Origin: Bifidobacterium asteroides
GTDB taxonomy: Bacteria > Actinomycetota > Actinomycetes > Actinomycetales > Bifidobacteriaceae
Reading direction: 5' to 3'
Assembly: GCF_003202695.1 (NCBI RefSeq)
Contig: NZ_QGLL01000006.1
Span: forward strand, 124,001 to 188,000
DNA length: 64,000 nt
A model generated the notes under the pieces. The model was given only the letters and a program-made list of their open reading frames with translations. It was not told the origin of the DNA and did not search any database. The translations under genes and the position numbers were made by a program. Of this stretch, positions 1 through 8,983 are shown piece after piece (position 1 is the stretch's first letter; each line of letters starts with the position of its first letter).

Positions 1-25
1 GATGCTCCTGTGCGGATGCGGTCAC
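1..25 (-). CDS. N-terminal start of a divergent gene, cut by the window edge
   Basis: Only the first eight codons are in the window. On the minus strand a strong Shine-Dalgarno sequence AAGGAGG (32-38) lies 6 nt before a GTG at 23-25, and the reading frame (V-T-A-S-A-Q-E-H) stays open to the edge. The product cannot be identified. It is divergent from folC, so the stretch 26-180 would carry both promoters; I see no convincing -35/-10 pair there. Confidence 0.5.
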
Positions 26-180
26 GTCCAGCCTCCTTGAAATTCCGGTTCTGACTATGTTGGTTCCATGCTAGTGCGTTCTGCCGATGTGACAGTCAGC
101 TGTTCTGGCCTTCAATCGGGGCTGGTCGCGCTTAGAATGGGCGGGAAGCATCCACCACCAGCAGGAGGCGAAGGCAGAAT

Positions 181-1602
181 ATGTCATTCGAGCACCCCAA
201 CAGCAAGGGTCAGGACATCCGTGATGTCGAGCGTGCCATCATGGCGCGTCCCGCAGAGCATGACAGCGCCAACCTGGACCTGGACAGGATGGGGATGATG
301 CTGGACCTGCTGGGCCACCCCGAGCATAGCTTCCGGGTCATCCACGTCACCGGAACCAACGGCAAGGGGTCCACGGCGCGGATGGCCGAGGCTTTGGTTC
401 GTGCCTACGGTCTGCGCACAGGGCTCTACACTTCGCCCCATCTGGAGCGGATCAACGAGCGCATCGCCATCGACGGTCAGGAGCTTTCCGACGAGGACTT
501 TGTGGATCTCTACCAGCAGATTGAGGATTTCATTGCCATGGTGGATGACCGCTTTGCCCAGCAGGGCAGAGCTCCCATGAGCTTCTTCGAGGTTCTGACC
601 GCCATGGCTGTCTGGGCCTTTGCAGATGCCCCGGTGGACGTGGCCATCGTCGAGGTGGGGATGGGCGGCCGTTGGGATGCCACCAACGTCCTCGATGGTG
701 ACGCTGCCATCATCGGGCCGGTGGACATGGATCATATGCAGTGGCTGGGGGATACGGTCGAGCAGATAGCAGGGGAGAAGGCCGGGATCATCAAGCCCAA
801 GTCCACGGTCATCGTCGGCGCCCAGCCTCATGAGGAGGCCGTCCTGCCCATTATCGAGCAGGCCGTGCGCGAGCAGGGCTCTCCCACCCTGCTGAGGGAC
901 GGCAACGAGCTGGAGGTGGTCTCGCGCATGCCCGCAGTGGGCGGTCAGGTGGCTACGCTGCGCACGCCCCAGGGGCTCTACAAGGATGTTCCCATTGACA
1001 AGTTCGGCGAGCACCAGGCCCACAACGCCCTGGCAGCCCTGGCCGCGGCCGAGACGGTCATCCCCGTCAACGGGGCACTGGACCAGGATCTGGTGGCCGA
1101 GGCCCTAAGCCAGGTGCGCATCCCCGGACGGATCGAGCAGGTGCGCACCTCGCCCACCATCATCATCGATGGCGGGCATAACCTGAACGCGGCCCAGTCC
1201 CTGCGGGCGGCCATCGAGGAGAACTACGACTTCAGGCAGCTGGTGGGCGTGATTTCCATGATGGCAGACAAACAGGTGGAGGACTATCTGGGCCTGCTGG
1301 AGCCCGTACTGGACAGCGTTGTAGTCACCGAGAACTCCTGGAAGGGCCGGGTCATGCCGGCTGAGGATCTGGAGCGGGTCGCTGTGCGGGTCTTCGGGCC
1401 TGACCGGGTGGTCCGGCGTGACCGGATGCCCGATGCCATCCAGACGGCTGTCGATATGGTCGACAGCGAAGACCAGACCGGGGTGGGCTATGGACGCGGG
1501 GTGCTGATCTGCGGCAGCTTCGTTACCGCTGGGGATGCCCGCACACTGCTTGCTGAGCGTCCCAATCCCGACCTGGCCAAGCCTAAGGCGGAGCGCGCCT
1601 GA
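181..1602 (+). CDS. folC: Bifunctional folylpolyglutamate synthase / dihydrofolate synthase
   Basis: A 473-residue Mur-ligase-fold enzyme that adds glutamate to dihydropteroate or tetrahydrofolate with ATP, keeping folates in the cytoplasm. The P-loop VTGTNGKGST is at residues 56-65, followed by the family motif TSPHLERINERI. Later come the EVGMGGRWDATN region and the C-terminal IIDGGHN motif, all typical of FolC. Length is normal. An AGGAGG lies about 12 nt before the ATG, with a closer GAAGG. The stop codon shares one base with the smc start (TGATG), so the two genes are probably translationally coupled. Confidence 0.95.
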   Translation: MSFEHPNSKGQDIRDVERAIMARPAEHDSANLDLDRMGMMLDLLGHPEHSFRVIHVTGTNGKGSTARMAEALVRAYGLRTGLYTSPHLERINERIAIDGQELSDEDFVDLYQQIEDFIAMVDDRFAQQGRAPMSFFEVLTAMAVWAFADAPVDVAIVEVGMGGRWDATNVLDGDAAIIGPVDMDHMQWLGDTVEQIAGEKAGIIKPKSTVIVGAQPHEEAVLPIIEQAVREQGSPTLLRDGNELEVVSRMPAVGGQVATLRTPQGLYKDVPIDKFGEHQAHNALAALAAAETVIPVNGALDQDLVAEALSQVRIPGRIEQVRTSPTIIIDGGHNLNAAQSLRAAIEENYDFRQLVGVISMMADKQVEDYLGLLEPVLDSVVVTENSWKGRVMPAEDLERVAVRVFGPDRVVRRDRMPDAIQTAVDMVDSEDQTGVGYGRGVLICGSFVTAGDARTLLAERPNPDLAKPKAERA

Positions 1603-4600
1603 TGTACCTTAAGGAGCTGACCCTCAAGGGCTTCAAATCCTTCGCCTCAGCCACCACCTTGCGCTTCGAGCCGGGCATCACCGCTGTGGTGGGCCCGAAC
1701 GGATCAGGCAAATCCAACATCGTTGACGCTCTGGCCTGGGTCATGGGAGAGCAAGGGGCCAAGAGCCTGCGCGGCGGTTCCATGGAGGACGTCATCTTCG
1801 CGGGCACCTCTTCCAGACCTCCATTGGGACGGGCTCAGGTCACCCTGACCATCGACAACACCGACCGGACCTTGGACATCGACTACACCGAAGTGACCAT
1901 CAGCCGGACCATCTACCGCAACGGCGGGTCCGAATACGCCATCAACGGCTCCGACTGCCGCCTGCTGGACATCCAGGAGCTGCTCAGCGACACCGGTCTT
2001 GGACAGCAGATGCACGTAATCGTCGGCCAGGGGCGGCTGGATGCCATCCTGCGGGCTGATCCGGCAGGTCATCGGGCCTTCATCGAGGAGGCGGCCGGCA
2101 TCCTCAAGCATCGCAAGCGCAAGGAGCGTGCCCTGCACAAGCTGGCCAACACCGAGGCCAACCTGTCACGCTTGGATGACCTGATCGGCGAAATTCATCG
2201 GCAGTTGGGGCCGCTGGGCCGACAAGCCAAGGTCTCCCGTCGGGCTGACATGATCCAGGTCAGCCTGCGGGACGCTCAAGCCCGCATCCATGCCGACGAC
2301 GCCCTGACCTCGCAGAAGAAGTTGGAGGATCTGCGCTCGAGGATGGTTCAGACCCGGGGGCTGCTGGCCCGGGGGCAGGAGGACCTGACTAGGGTCAAGC
2401 TGCGCATCGAACAGCTGGAGGGGCTGGATCGACAGTCCAGTCCGGCCCTGGACGCCGTCAACCAGCAATGGAACGACCTGACCAAGCTCGGTGAGCGTGC
2501 CGGGTCTCTGGCATCTTTGGCCAGGGAGCGTAGCCGTTCGTTGGAGGCTGGCATGGTGACCGATCAGGGCCAGGATCCCGGAGTGCTCAGGCGGCGGGCC
2601 GACGAGCTCAAGGGCCAGGCCGACCAGGAGGAGGGTCAGGTTGAAGCCGACCGTATCTCCTTGGATGGCTGTGTCCAAGCCCGTGCGGATCTGGAGCGGC
2701 GGCTGGCCGCTCACCGGCAGACCATGACCGAGCTGCGGCAGGCAGCCAGAAAGCGGCAGGCTCGACTGGGAGACCTAGCGCAGCTGGTGTCCAAGGAGGC
2801 ATCGGCCCTGGATCTGTCCAAGCAGCGTGAGCATGATCTGGCTGGTCAGCAGGATCAGGCCAAGGAGGAGATGGAGAGGGCCCGAAGCCGGGTGCACGAC
2901 TTGGATAGTCGGGAAGAGAGCCCTGACCGGGATGGCAGACAGGCTCTGGATCAGGCAGGTCAGGTCAGGGATCAGGCCCGCAGCAGGCTCAACGAACTTG
3001 AGGAGCGTGAGCGTCGAATCCAGTCCGATGCCATCTCGGCTCAGGCCAAGGCCGATGCTCTGGCGGACACGCTGGATCATCGTAGTGGCAGTGAGTCCTT
3101 AGCCCAGGACGAGGATCCTTCTCTATTGGGCGTGCTGACTGATTTCATTCGAGTGGAGGAGGGCTGGGAGGAGCCCTTGGCTCAGGCCCTGCACGACTAT
3201 GCTTCGGCTCTGGTGGCCAAGGACGACCTGACGGTAGACCAGACCCTGGAGCGGGCCCGCCAGGATCGTCTGGGACGAGCGGCACTGATCTCGGCATCGG
3301 GCCCGCTCAAAGACTCATCCATAAGGGCTGGGGAGGGCCCCTGGCGCTCCGCTGCTGACTTGGTGGTCCTGCGGGAGCATCAGGCTGATTCCGATCGAGC
3401 TCAGGAGGTGCTGGCATCTGTCCGCTGTCTATTGGCTTCAACCGCTGCCGTCGACGATGCAGATCAGGCCCGCCATGCCCTGGCGGACGGATGGCAGCAG
3501 GCATTGACCCGCCTGGGAGATCTCTACGATCAGATAGGTGCTGTAGGCGGGTCTGCCCCTGCCACCAGCGATCTGGCGCTGACTGCGCGGCGGGATCGGG
3601 CCCTGGCGCAGGTGAAAGCCCTTCAAGAGGACTCCCGGTCCCTGCAGCCGCAGACAGAGGCAGCTCGTACCGCTCTTGAGCAGGCTGAGCAGAAGCTGCA
3701 GGAGGCGCGCAACTATTGCACCGAGGCTCGGGTCAAGGCCGAACAGGCCGCCCGGGAGCTGGCAGACGCCCGCAAGGAATCGGATCGAGCCCAGGCCGTA
3801 GTCAAGGATCTGGACAACCGGCTGGCCCAGGTGCGCGACCAGGTGCGCACCCACGAACTCAAACTAGAGGATCTCAAGGCCGGTCTGGCGCGAGCCCAGG
3901 AGGACAGCGGGTCTGATCCTGATGACCCGGAGGGCACGGAAGACCGACAGCATGAATTGGAGACGGCCTTGGACCAGGCCCGCGCCGCCGAGATGGAGGC
4001 CAAGCTGACCTGGACCGAGAGCGACCGAAGGCACGCATCCCTGCTGCGCCAGATTGATCTGCTGCGGGATCAGGCTGACCAGGCCGAACGCCGTCGTCAG
4101 CGAATAGCCGAAGAGAACCATCGTCGGAAGGCTGGCATGGCTTCTCTGGGGCTGATTGCGCTCAGGGCCGACCTGCTGGCCCAACTGATCAAGGGGAGGA
4201 TGGAGCATGCGGCCCGCCGCCGTGATCAGCTCAGGGCCAATGCTTCCGCCCACGACAAGGAACTGACCGACCTGCGCGCCAGCAGGGACGCTCTGGAACC
4301 CAAGGTGGCCAGTCTGCGACAGGATGAGCACGGTCTGGATCTGGAGCGGGAGCGCCTGGCCGGTGAAGACGGCCGCCTGCGCCAGCGCATCCAGGATGAC
4401 CTGGGCATGGAGCCGGAGGAGCTCATCCGCGAATACGGCCCTGATCGTCCGGTTCCTGTTCTGGATGACGAGGGCAATCCGGTGCCTCTGGACCAGAGTG
4501 CGAAAGACGAAGATGAAGATTCGTCAGCTTTCAAAACGGTGCCTTACCAGCGTGGGGAGCAGGAGAAGCGGCTGGCCAAGGCCAAGCGAGACCTGGCCGC

Positions 4601-5240
4601 CCTAGGCAAGGTCAACCCGCTGGCCACTGAGGAATACGAGGCCTTGGAGTCCCGCAACCGCTACCTGCACGAGCAGCGTCAGGATGTAACAGGGTCTCGG
4701 GACGATCTGATGGCCCTGGTCAAGGATCTGGATTCGACCATGGTCACGGTCTTCAAGGAGGCATTCGATGACACAGCACAAGCCTTCGAGCGCATCTTCG
4801 CCATCCTCTTCCCAGGAGGTCGAGGAAGGCTGCGGCTGGAGGATCCGGACGATCTGCTGACCACCGGCGTTCTGGTCGAGGCCAGCCCGGCTGGCAAAAA
4901 GGTCCGTCGGCTCTCACTGCTTTCGGGCGGTGAGCGGTCGCTGACGGCCTTGGCTTTGCTTCTGGCCATCTTTACGGCCCGCCCCAGTCCCTTCTATGTC
5001 ATGGACGAGGTCGAGGCCGCCCTGGACGATGTGAACCTGACCAGGCTGCTCAAGGCCTTCGAACAGCTGCGCGAGCATGCCCAGCTGATCATCATCACCC
5101 ACCAGCAAAGGACCATGGGCATCGCTGACGCCCTCTATGGGGTCACTATGCGAGGGGATGGGGTGACGGCTGTCATTTCCCAGCGGCTGAAGGATCCGGA
5201 TCCTTCGGGTCGCGAAGAGCCCGAGCGCGATCAAGAGTGA
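1602..5240 (+). CDS. smc: Chromosome segregation protein SMC
   Basis: A 1212-residue SMC ATPase that, with ScpA and ScpB (26.8-28.2 kb), forms the bacterial condensin. The Walker A motif GPNGSGKSN is at residues 31-39. Long Gln/Ala/Arg/Glu-rich coiled coils flank a hinge at roughly residues 500-660. The C-terminal head has the signature LLSGGERSLTALAL and Walker B FYVMDEVEAALDD, then the switch region ITHQQRTM. It starts one base inside folC. Its last 68 bp overlap, tail to tail, the racemase gene on the other strand; the overlapped C-terminal residues are a charged, low-complexity tail that probably tolerates this. Confidence 0.97.
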   Translation: MYLKELTLKGFKSFASATTLRFEPGITAVVGPNGSGKSNIVDALAWVMGEQGAKSLRGGSMEDVIFAGTSSRPPLGRAQVTLTIDNTDRTLDIDYTEVTISRTIYRNGGSEYAINGSDCRLLDIQELLSDTGLGQQMHVIVGQGRLDAILRADPAGHRAFIEEAAGILKHRKRKERALHKLANTEANLSRLDDLIGEIHRQLGPLGRQAKVSRRADMIQVSLRDAQARIHADDALTSQKKLEDLRSRMVQTRGLLARGQEDLTRVKLRIEQLEGLDRQSSPALDAVNQQWNDLTKLGERAGSLASLARERSRSLEAGMVTDQGQDPGVLRRRADELKGQADQEEGQVEADRISLDGCVQARADLERRLAAHRQTMTELRQAARKRQARLGDLAQLVSKEASALDLSKQREHDLAGQQDQAKEEMERARSRVHDLDSREESPDRDGRQALDQAGQVRDQARSRLNELEERERRIQSDAISAQAKADALADTLDHRSGSESLAQDEDPSLLGVLTDFIRVEEGWEEPLAQALHDYASALVAKDDLTVDQTLERARQDRLGRAALISASGPLKDSSIRAGEGPWRSAADLVVLREHQADSDRAQEVLASVRCLLASTAAVDDADQARHALADGWQQALTRLGDLYDQIGAVGGSAPATSDLALTARRDRALAQVKALQEDSRSLQPQTEAARTALEQAEQKLQEARNYCTEARVKAEQAARELADARKESDRAQAVVKDLDNRLAQVRDQVRTHELKLEDLKAGLARAQEDSGSDPDDPEGTEDRQHELETALDQARAAEMEAKLTWTESDRRHASLLRQIDLLRDQADQAERRRQRIAEENHRRKAGMASLGLIALRADLLAQLIKGRMEHAARRRDQLRANASAHDKELTDLRASRDALEPKVASLRQDEHGLDLERERLAGEDGRLRQRIQDDLGMEPEELIREYGPDRPVPVLDDEGNPVPLDQSAKDEDEDSSAFKTVPYQRGEQEKRLAKAKRDLAALGKVNPLATEEYEALESRNRYLHEQRQDVTGSRDDLMALVKDLDSTMVTVFKEAFDDTAQAFERIFAILFPGGRGRLRLEDPDDLLTTGVLVEASPAGKKVRRLSLLSGGERSLTALALLLAIFTARPSPFYVMDEVEAALDDVNLTRLLKAFEQLREHAQLIIITHQQRTMGIADALYGVTMRGDGVTAVISQRLKDPDPSGREEPERDQE

Positions 5241-5916
5241 CCCGGGCCAGAACTGCTTGGGAGTCCACAATGGGCAGCTGCGGCATGGGATAGGCCTCGT
5301 TGAGCACTGATAGTTCGGTGCAGCCCAGCAGGATTGAGTCGCAGTGGTAGTCATCCAGGAAGGCATCGAGGACGCCCAGGTAGCGATCCCGGTCCAGACG
5401 GCCTTCCTTGACGTCGTCGTAGATCAAGGCGCTTACACGGTCCTGCAGGGCCTGGTCCGGATCCACCAGCAGATAGCCGGCCCTGTCGGCAGGGCCCTGG
5501 TAGATGGCGGCGTGACGGGATCCCTCGGTGCCCATGTACCCCATGCGCGGATGGGTTTGCGCCGGATATTGCTTATTCGCCCAGTCAATGGTGGCCTGAG
5601 GCATATCCAGAATGGGCACTGGGGTCAGGGCCTGGAGCCTAGGCAGTATCTGGTGGGCCGTGTTGCAGGCCATGACCATGAAGGAGGCGCCCATGGCTGT
5701 GGCCTGACGCACATCCTCGGCCAGATAGGGGAAGGGATCATCCTTGCTGCGGCCCAGAATGAACTCGGTGCGGTCGGGCACGGTGGCGTGATTGAAGACC
5801 ACATAGTCCAGAAAGTCCTGATCCCTGCGTGCCCCGGTCATACGGTCCAGCACCCGGACGAAGCTTTCAGTGGCCAATGTACCCATGCCGCCCAGAACGA
5901 CGAAGAAGTTTTTCAT
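5173..5916 (-). CDS. Aspartate/glutamate racemase family protein, probable aspartate racemase
   Basis: A 247-residue PLP-independent amino acid racemase. The two catalytic cysteines of the family are present: C84 in MACNTAH and C199 in LLGCTELS, with the N-terminal GGMGTLAT loop. Such enzymes interconvert L- and D-aspartate using a pair of cysteine thiols. The gene start overlaps the end of the ATP-grasp ligase gene by an ATGA, and a Mur ligase lies further upstream. The context suggests that it supplies D-aspartate for a peptidoglycan cross-bridge; the choice of aspartate over glutamate is inferred from this neighbourhood. Confidence 0.85.
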   Translation of the reverse strand: MKNFFVVLGGMGTLATESFVRVLDRMTGARRDQDFLDYVVFNHATVPDRTEFILGRSKDDPFPYLAEDVRQATAMGASFMVMACNTAHQILPRLQALTPVPILDMPQATIDWANKQYPAQTHPRMGYMGTEGSRHAAIYQGPADRAGYLLVDPDQALQDRVSALIYDDVKEGRLDRDRYLGVLDAFLDDYHCDSILLGCTELSVLNEAYPMPQLPIVDSQAVLARVTLDRARALRDPKDPDPSAAGK

Positions 5917-7157
5917 GCCAGTGTCCCCTTGTCACGGAAGTAGCGCCGGTAGCGACGCCGATAGATTGAGAACATGTGACGGATCAGCGCCCAGCGTTTG
6001 AAATTGAGATCATTGTTGTACTCCAGGGTGGTGCCCCAGTCCCCGCGCCGGATCATGGCCATGGCCTGTCGCTTGTCCTCGGAGTCTGCGCAGTATTTGC
6101 GGAAGATGTCCCTGGGAATCTCCATCCATAGACGGTGTCCGCGGCCGAAGACGGTGCGTCCGTTGAAGGGGGTGTCCAGGACCAGATCGTCCACAAAGCA
6201 GCGGGCCAAGTTGAAGCCGTTCAGGGTGACCACGTAGCTGCTGCGGCCTTGGCGCAGATTGATCTCGAAAAGCTTGTAGACGCCATCGCGCGGATCATAC
6301 TTCATGTCGAAATTGGCTACGCCGCTGTAGTGGATGTCCTCGAGGAAGGCCTTGATCCGGTCGAAGATGTCCTGGTTGTAGTCGGGCATGATGGCCGCAT
6401 AGTTGCCTATGGCTTCGGGCGTGGGATCCTCCAGCAGGGGATGGCCCAGGAACATCATGCGCACCCGGTGGTGACGGTCCACGTATGCATTGAGCACCCT
6501 CATGTTGTCATCGCCTCCGGGCACGAAGTCCTGGATGACCATCTGCGAAGTGTAACCGGCCTGGTAGGACCTGCGGATCATGGTGTCCAGCTCATCCGGG
6601 TCGCTGAATATAAAGGCCTTTTTTCTCCCGGGGAAATGGATGTTCAGCCACTCGTCGCTGTCGGCTGCCTTCATGGCCACCGGATAGTCGAAGGGCAGAT
6701 TCCGGTGGCGGCCGGCTTTCACGTCCTGGGCGTCCACCGACACTGTCTTCGGGTGGGGCAGGTCATAGCGATCGCAGAGCTCGTAGAAGGAGGATTTGAG
6801 CGAGAGGGACCGATTCAGCTCCTGGTCGATGGCGTTGAAGGCGAATCGCTCCCGCAGAGACTCGCCGAACTTGTCCAGCAGGTTGGCATAGCTGTCCCCG
6901 CAGGGCAGAAGGAGCAGAGCGGCCCCTGGATGCTCCCGGTGATAGGCGTCAGCCCATTTATTCAGGGCGGGCACGAAGACCTTGGGATTGGTGAAGTCGG
7001 GAACCAGGTGCACGTCGAGGATCCGGCTGTACTTGGTGGGGGAGAGCTGGTAGTGGCCGAATACGGTGGATACCAGGCCGTAGGCCTCATGGAAGGCCCG
7101 CGCCATCCCGTAGGCGTTGATGTCGGTGCCCAGTATGACCGGTTGGAACTCTTTCAT
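5913..7157 (-). CDS. ATP-grasp ligase, candidate D-aspartate ligase for the peptidoglycan cross-bridge
   Basis: A 414-residue ATP-grasp carboxylate-amine ligase. The N-terminus QPVILGTDINAYGMARAFHE is a pre-ATP-grasp fold. The central part has the lysine and glycine-rich ATP-binding segments (YPVAMKAAD, IQDFVPGGDDN), and a metal-binding end LFEINLRQGRSSY lies near residue 325. Enterococcal Aslfm, which adds D-Asp to the lysine side chain of the peptidoglycan precursor, belongs to this superfamily and is encoded beside a racemase. The start at 7157 is chosen because GGTAGGTGG lies upstream; an in-frame ATG 33 nt earlier is possible. The function is inferred from family plus neighbours. Confidence 0.75.
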   Translation of the reverse strand: MKEFQPVILGTDINAYGMARAFHEAYGLVSTVFGHYQLSPTKYSRILDVHLVPDFTNPKVFVPALNKWADAYHREHPGAALLLLPCGDSYANLLDKFGESLRERFAFNAIDQELNRSLSLKSSFYELCDRYDLPHPKTVSVDAQDVKAGRHRNLPFDYPVAMKAADSDEWLNIHFPGRKKAFIFSDPDELDTMIRRSYQAGYTSQMVIQDFVPGGDDNMRVLNAYVDRHHRVRMMFLGHPLLEDPTPEAIGNYAAIMPDYNQDIFDRIKAFLEDIHYSGVANFDMKYDPRDGVYKLFEINLRQGRSSYVVTLNGFNLARCFVDDLVLDTPFNGRTVFGRGHRLWMEIPRDIFRKYCADSEDKRQAMAMIRRGDWGTTLEYNNDLNFKRWALIRHMFSIYRRRYRRYFRDKGTLA

Positions 7158-7243
7158 ATCTCTGAAACCACCTACCATATGCTCGTGCACCCCATTCTGC
7201 CGTGGGGCATTCGGCTTTCCATATTAGGGAACAGTCGGGATCG

Positions 7244-8812
7244 TCAGCTGCGGGCTGTGCCTGTAGCTCCCAGGTCGTAGCTTTCCGTACCCAACAGACG
7301 TGCCACAATGTGGTCGTCGCCCTCATACGGCACGTGGCTGCCGTTCTTTTTGAACCAGCGTTCCTCACCCTTGCCGATGACCAAGGTGATTCGCAAACGA
7401 TCCTCCGGCCTGCCAGGATCTCCCAGGGCCTGCTTTATGGCCTGGGCCCTGTCCGGCACAATACTGGCCTCCAGTTCCGGGTTGGTCACGAAGCCCAGCA
7501 TCTGCCTGTCCACCTGGTTCGAGCTTTCTCCCTCCTCGTCGTCAGCGGTCAGGATCAGCCGGTCGACGCGGTCCTGTGCAGCGCTGACGATGCCCTTCCT
7601 GCGGTCGATGGCTTTGCCGCCTGCAGAGCCGGAGACCAGGGTGATCAGGGGTCTGCGATTGCCGTAGCGCTCGTTCACGAAGTCCAGCAGCGCCGTGACC
7701 GAGGCCTTGTTGTGGGCGTAATCGACATAGACCACCCGGTTGTCGGCCTTGAAGCGTTCCATTCTGCCGGCTATCCTCACCCTCTCCATGGCCTGGAGGA
7801 CGTTTTCGTCAGGTTTCAGACCCAGCCGAATCAGCATGGCTAGGGCTGCGGCCGCGTTCAGGGCGTTGAAATCCCCATCCATGGACAGGCTGACAGGCAT
7901 CGCGACTCCGCCCGAGGGCCCTATCAGATAGTCGTCGCCCCCTCCAGGAGCCTTGCGGACCAAGACGTCGTCATGCTTGGAACCATCGCCGAAGGTGGTC
8001 ACTGGAATGCCGACGAGCTGGGCATCCTGACGGATCAGGTCGGCTCCGCAGGCTTCGGCTCCCAGGACCAGCTGCCGGCTGTTGTAGGTTATGCGGCGCT
8101 TGCAGTAGAAATAGTCCTCGAAGCTTGGATGTTCGATGGGGCTGATGTGGTCGGGGGATATGTTCAGGAATGCTCCCAGGTCAAATGTCAGCCCGTAGAC
8201 GCGATCCACCTTGTAGGCCTGGGAGGAGACCTCCATGACCAGGTAGCGCATGCCGGCGTCTGCCGCCTGGCGCATCATGCGGAAGAGGTCCAGCGACTCG
8301 GGTGTGGTCAGCTTGGACTCCTGGTAATGGCGGCCGTCCAGACAGTTGTCCACTGAGGAGAGCAGGGCCGCTCGGCCTGCGGAGATCCTGCCCAGCATGG
8401 CGTGCAGGAAGTAAGCGGTGGTGGTCTTGCCCTTGGTGCCGGTGATTCCTACCAGGGTCAGCTGTTTCTGGGGGTAATCGTAAAAAGCGGCAGCGAGCAG
8501 GCTCATGGACTTGCGCACGTCGTTGACGATGATCCCTGGCGCCCTGGTGTGGGCGGACAAGTCCTCCTGGGCCACATAGGCAGCCGGTCCCTCGGGATCG
8601 CAGACATCCAGATATTCAGGCAGGAAGTGGCCCTTGCAGAAGAGCAGACTGCCAGGTCCAGCCTGGCGGGTGTCGTAGGTGATGTCAGTGAAGGGCTTGG
8701 ATGACTGGGCGTTCTCTTGTGTGTTTAAAGTCCATTGATCGCTCTGGATTACCTCGCGTAGCTGACCATGTTCGCGCAGCAGCTCCAGGGTTGAAGCCAT
8801 CGTCAGCGCCAT
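7244..8812 (-). CDS. murE: MurE-like UDP-N-acetylmuramoyl-tripeptide synthetase, probably L-lysine-adding
   Basis: A 522-residue Mur ligase that adds the third residue of the peptidoglycan stem peptide in the cytoplasm. The P-loop GITGTKGKTTTAY, the carbamylated-lysine region LTTPESLDLFRMM and the FLNISPDH motif are present, as is the C-terminal VDYAHNKASV. The DNPR signature that recognises diaminopimelate is absent; its place is taken by DDEEGES (about 7520-7550). This points to L-Lys or L-Orn, as in bifidobacteria. The start is set by GGGAGAA 6-7 nt upstream of the ATG at 8812. It is followed by the ATP-grasp ligase and racemase on the same strand. Confidence 0.88.
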   Translation of the reverse strand: MALTMASTLELLREHGQLREVIQSDQWTLNTQENAQSSKPFTDITYDTRQAGPGSLLFCKGHFLPEYLDVCDPEGPAAYVAQEDLSAHTRAPGIIVNDVRKSMSLLAAAFYDYPQKQLTLVGITGTKGKTTTAYFLHAMLGRISAGRAALLSSVDNCLDGRHYQESKLTTPESLDLFRMMRQAADAGMRYLVMEVSSQAYKVDRVYGLTFDLGAFLNISPDHISPIEHPSFEDYFYCKRRITYNSRQLVLGAEACGADLIRQDAQLVGIPVTTFGDGSKHDDVLVRKAPGGGDDYLIGPSGGVAMPVSLSMDGDFNALNAAAALAMLIRLGLKPDENVLQAMERVRIAGRMERFKADNRVVYVDYAHNKASVTALLDFVNERYGNRRPLITLVSGSAGGKAIDRRKGIVSAAQDRVDRLILTADDEEGESSNQVDRQMLGFVTNPELEASIVPDRAQAIKQALGDPGRPEDRLRITLVIGKGEERWFKKNGSHVPYEGDDHIVARLLGTESYDLGATGTARS

Positions 8813-8983
8813 GCTGTCTTCTCCCTTGTCTGTTGGTTGTCGCCTGAGCCGTCCCGACACGATTGGTGACCTGGATCGAGACCAGACCCAAGTCTAAACC
8901 GCCTTGAGGCCAAGGCAGGAGAATCCGGCGACCCTTGACTGAATGGACAAAAGCGGGCGGCGGGTCGGCCTCGGAGCCGAGCC

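Noticed and set aside
6135-7280. Long open frame on the plus strand opposite the ATP-grasp ligase
   Set aside because: It is antisense to a well-supported gene, and its translation shows no domain; it is produced by the GC-rich codon pattern. The same applies to the long frames at 20324-21394, 37832-39277 and 59009-60127 on the minus strand.
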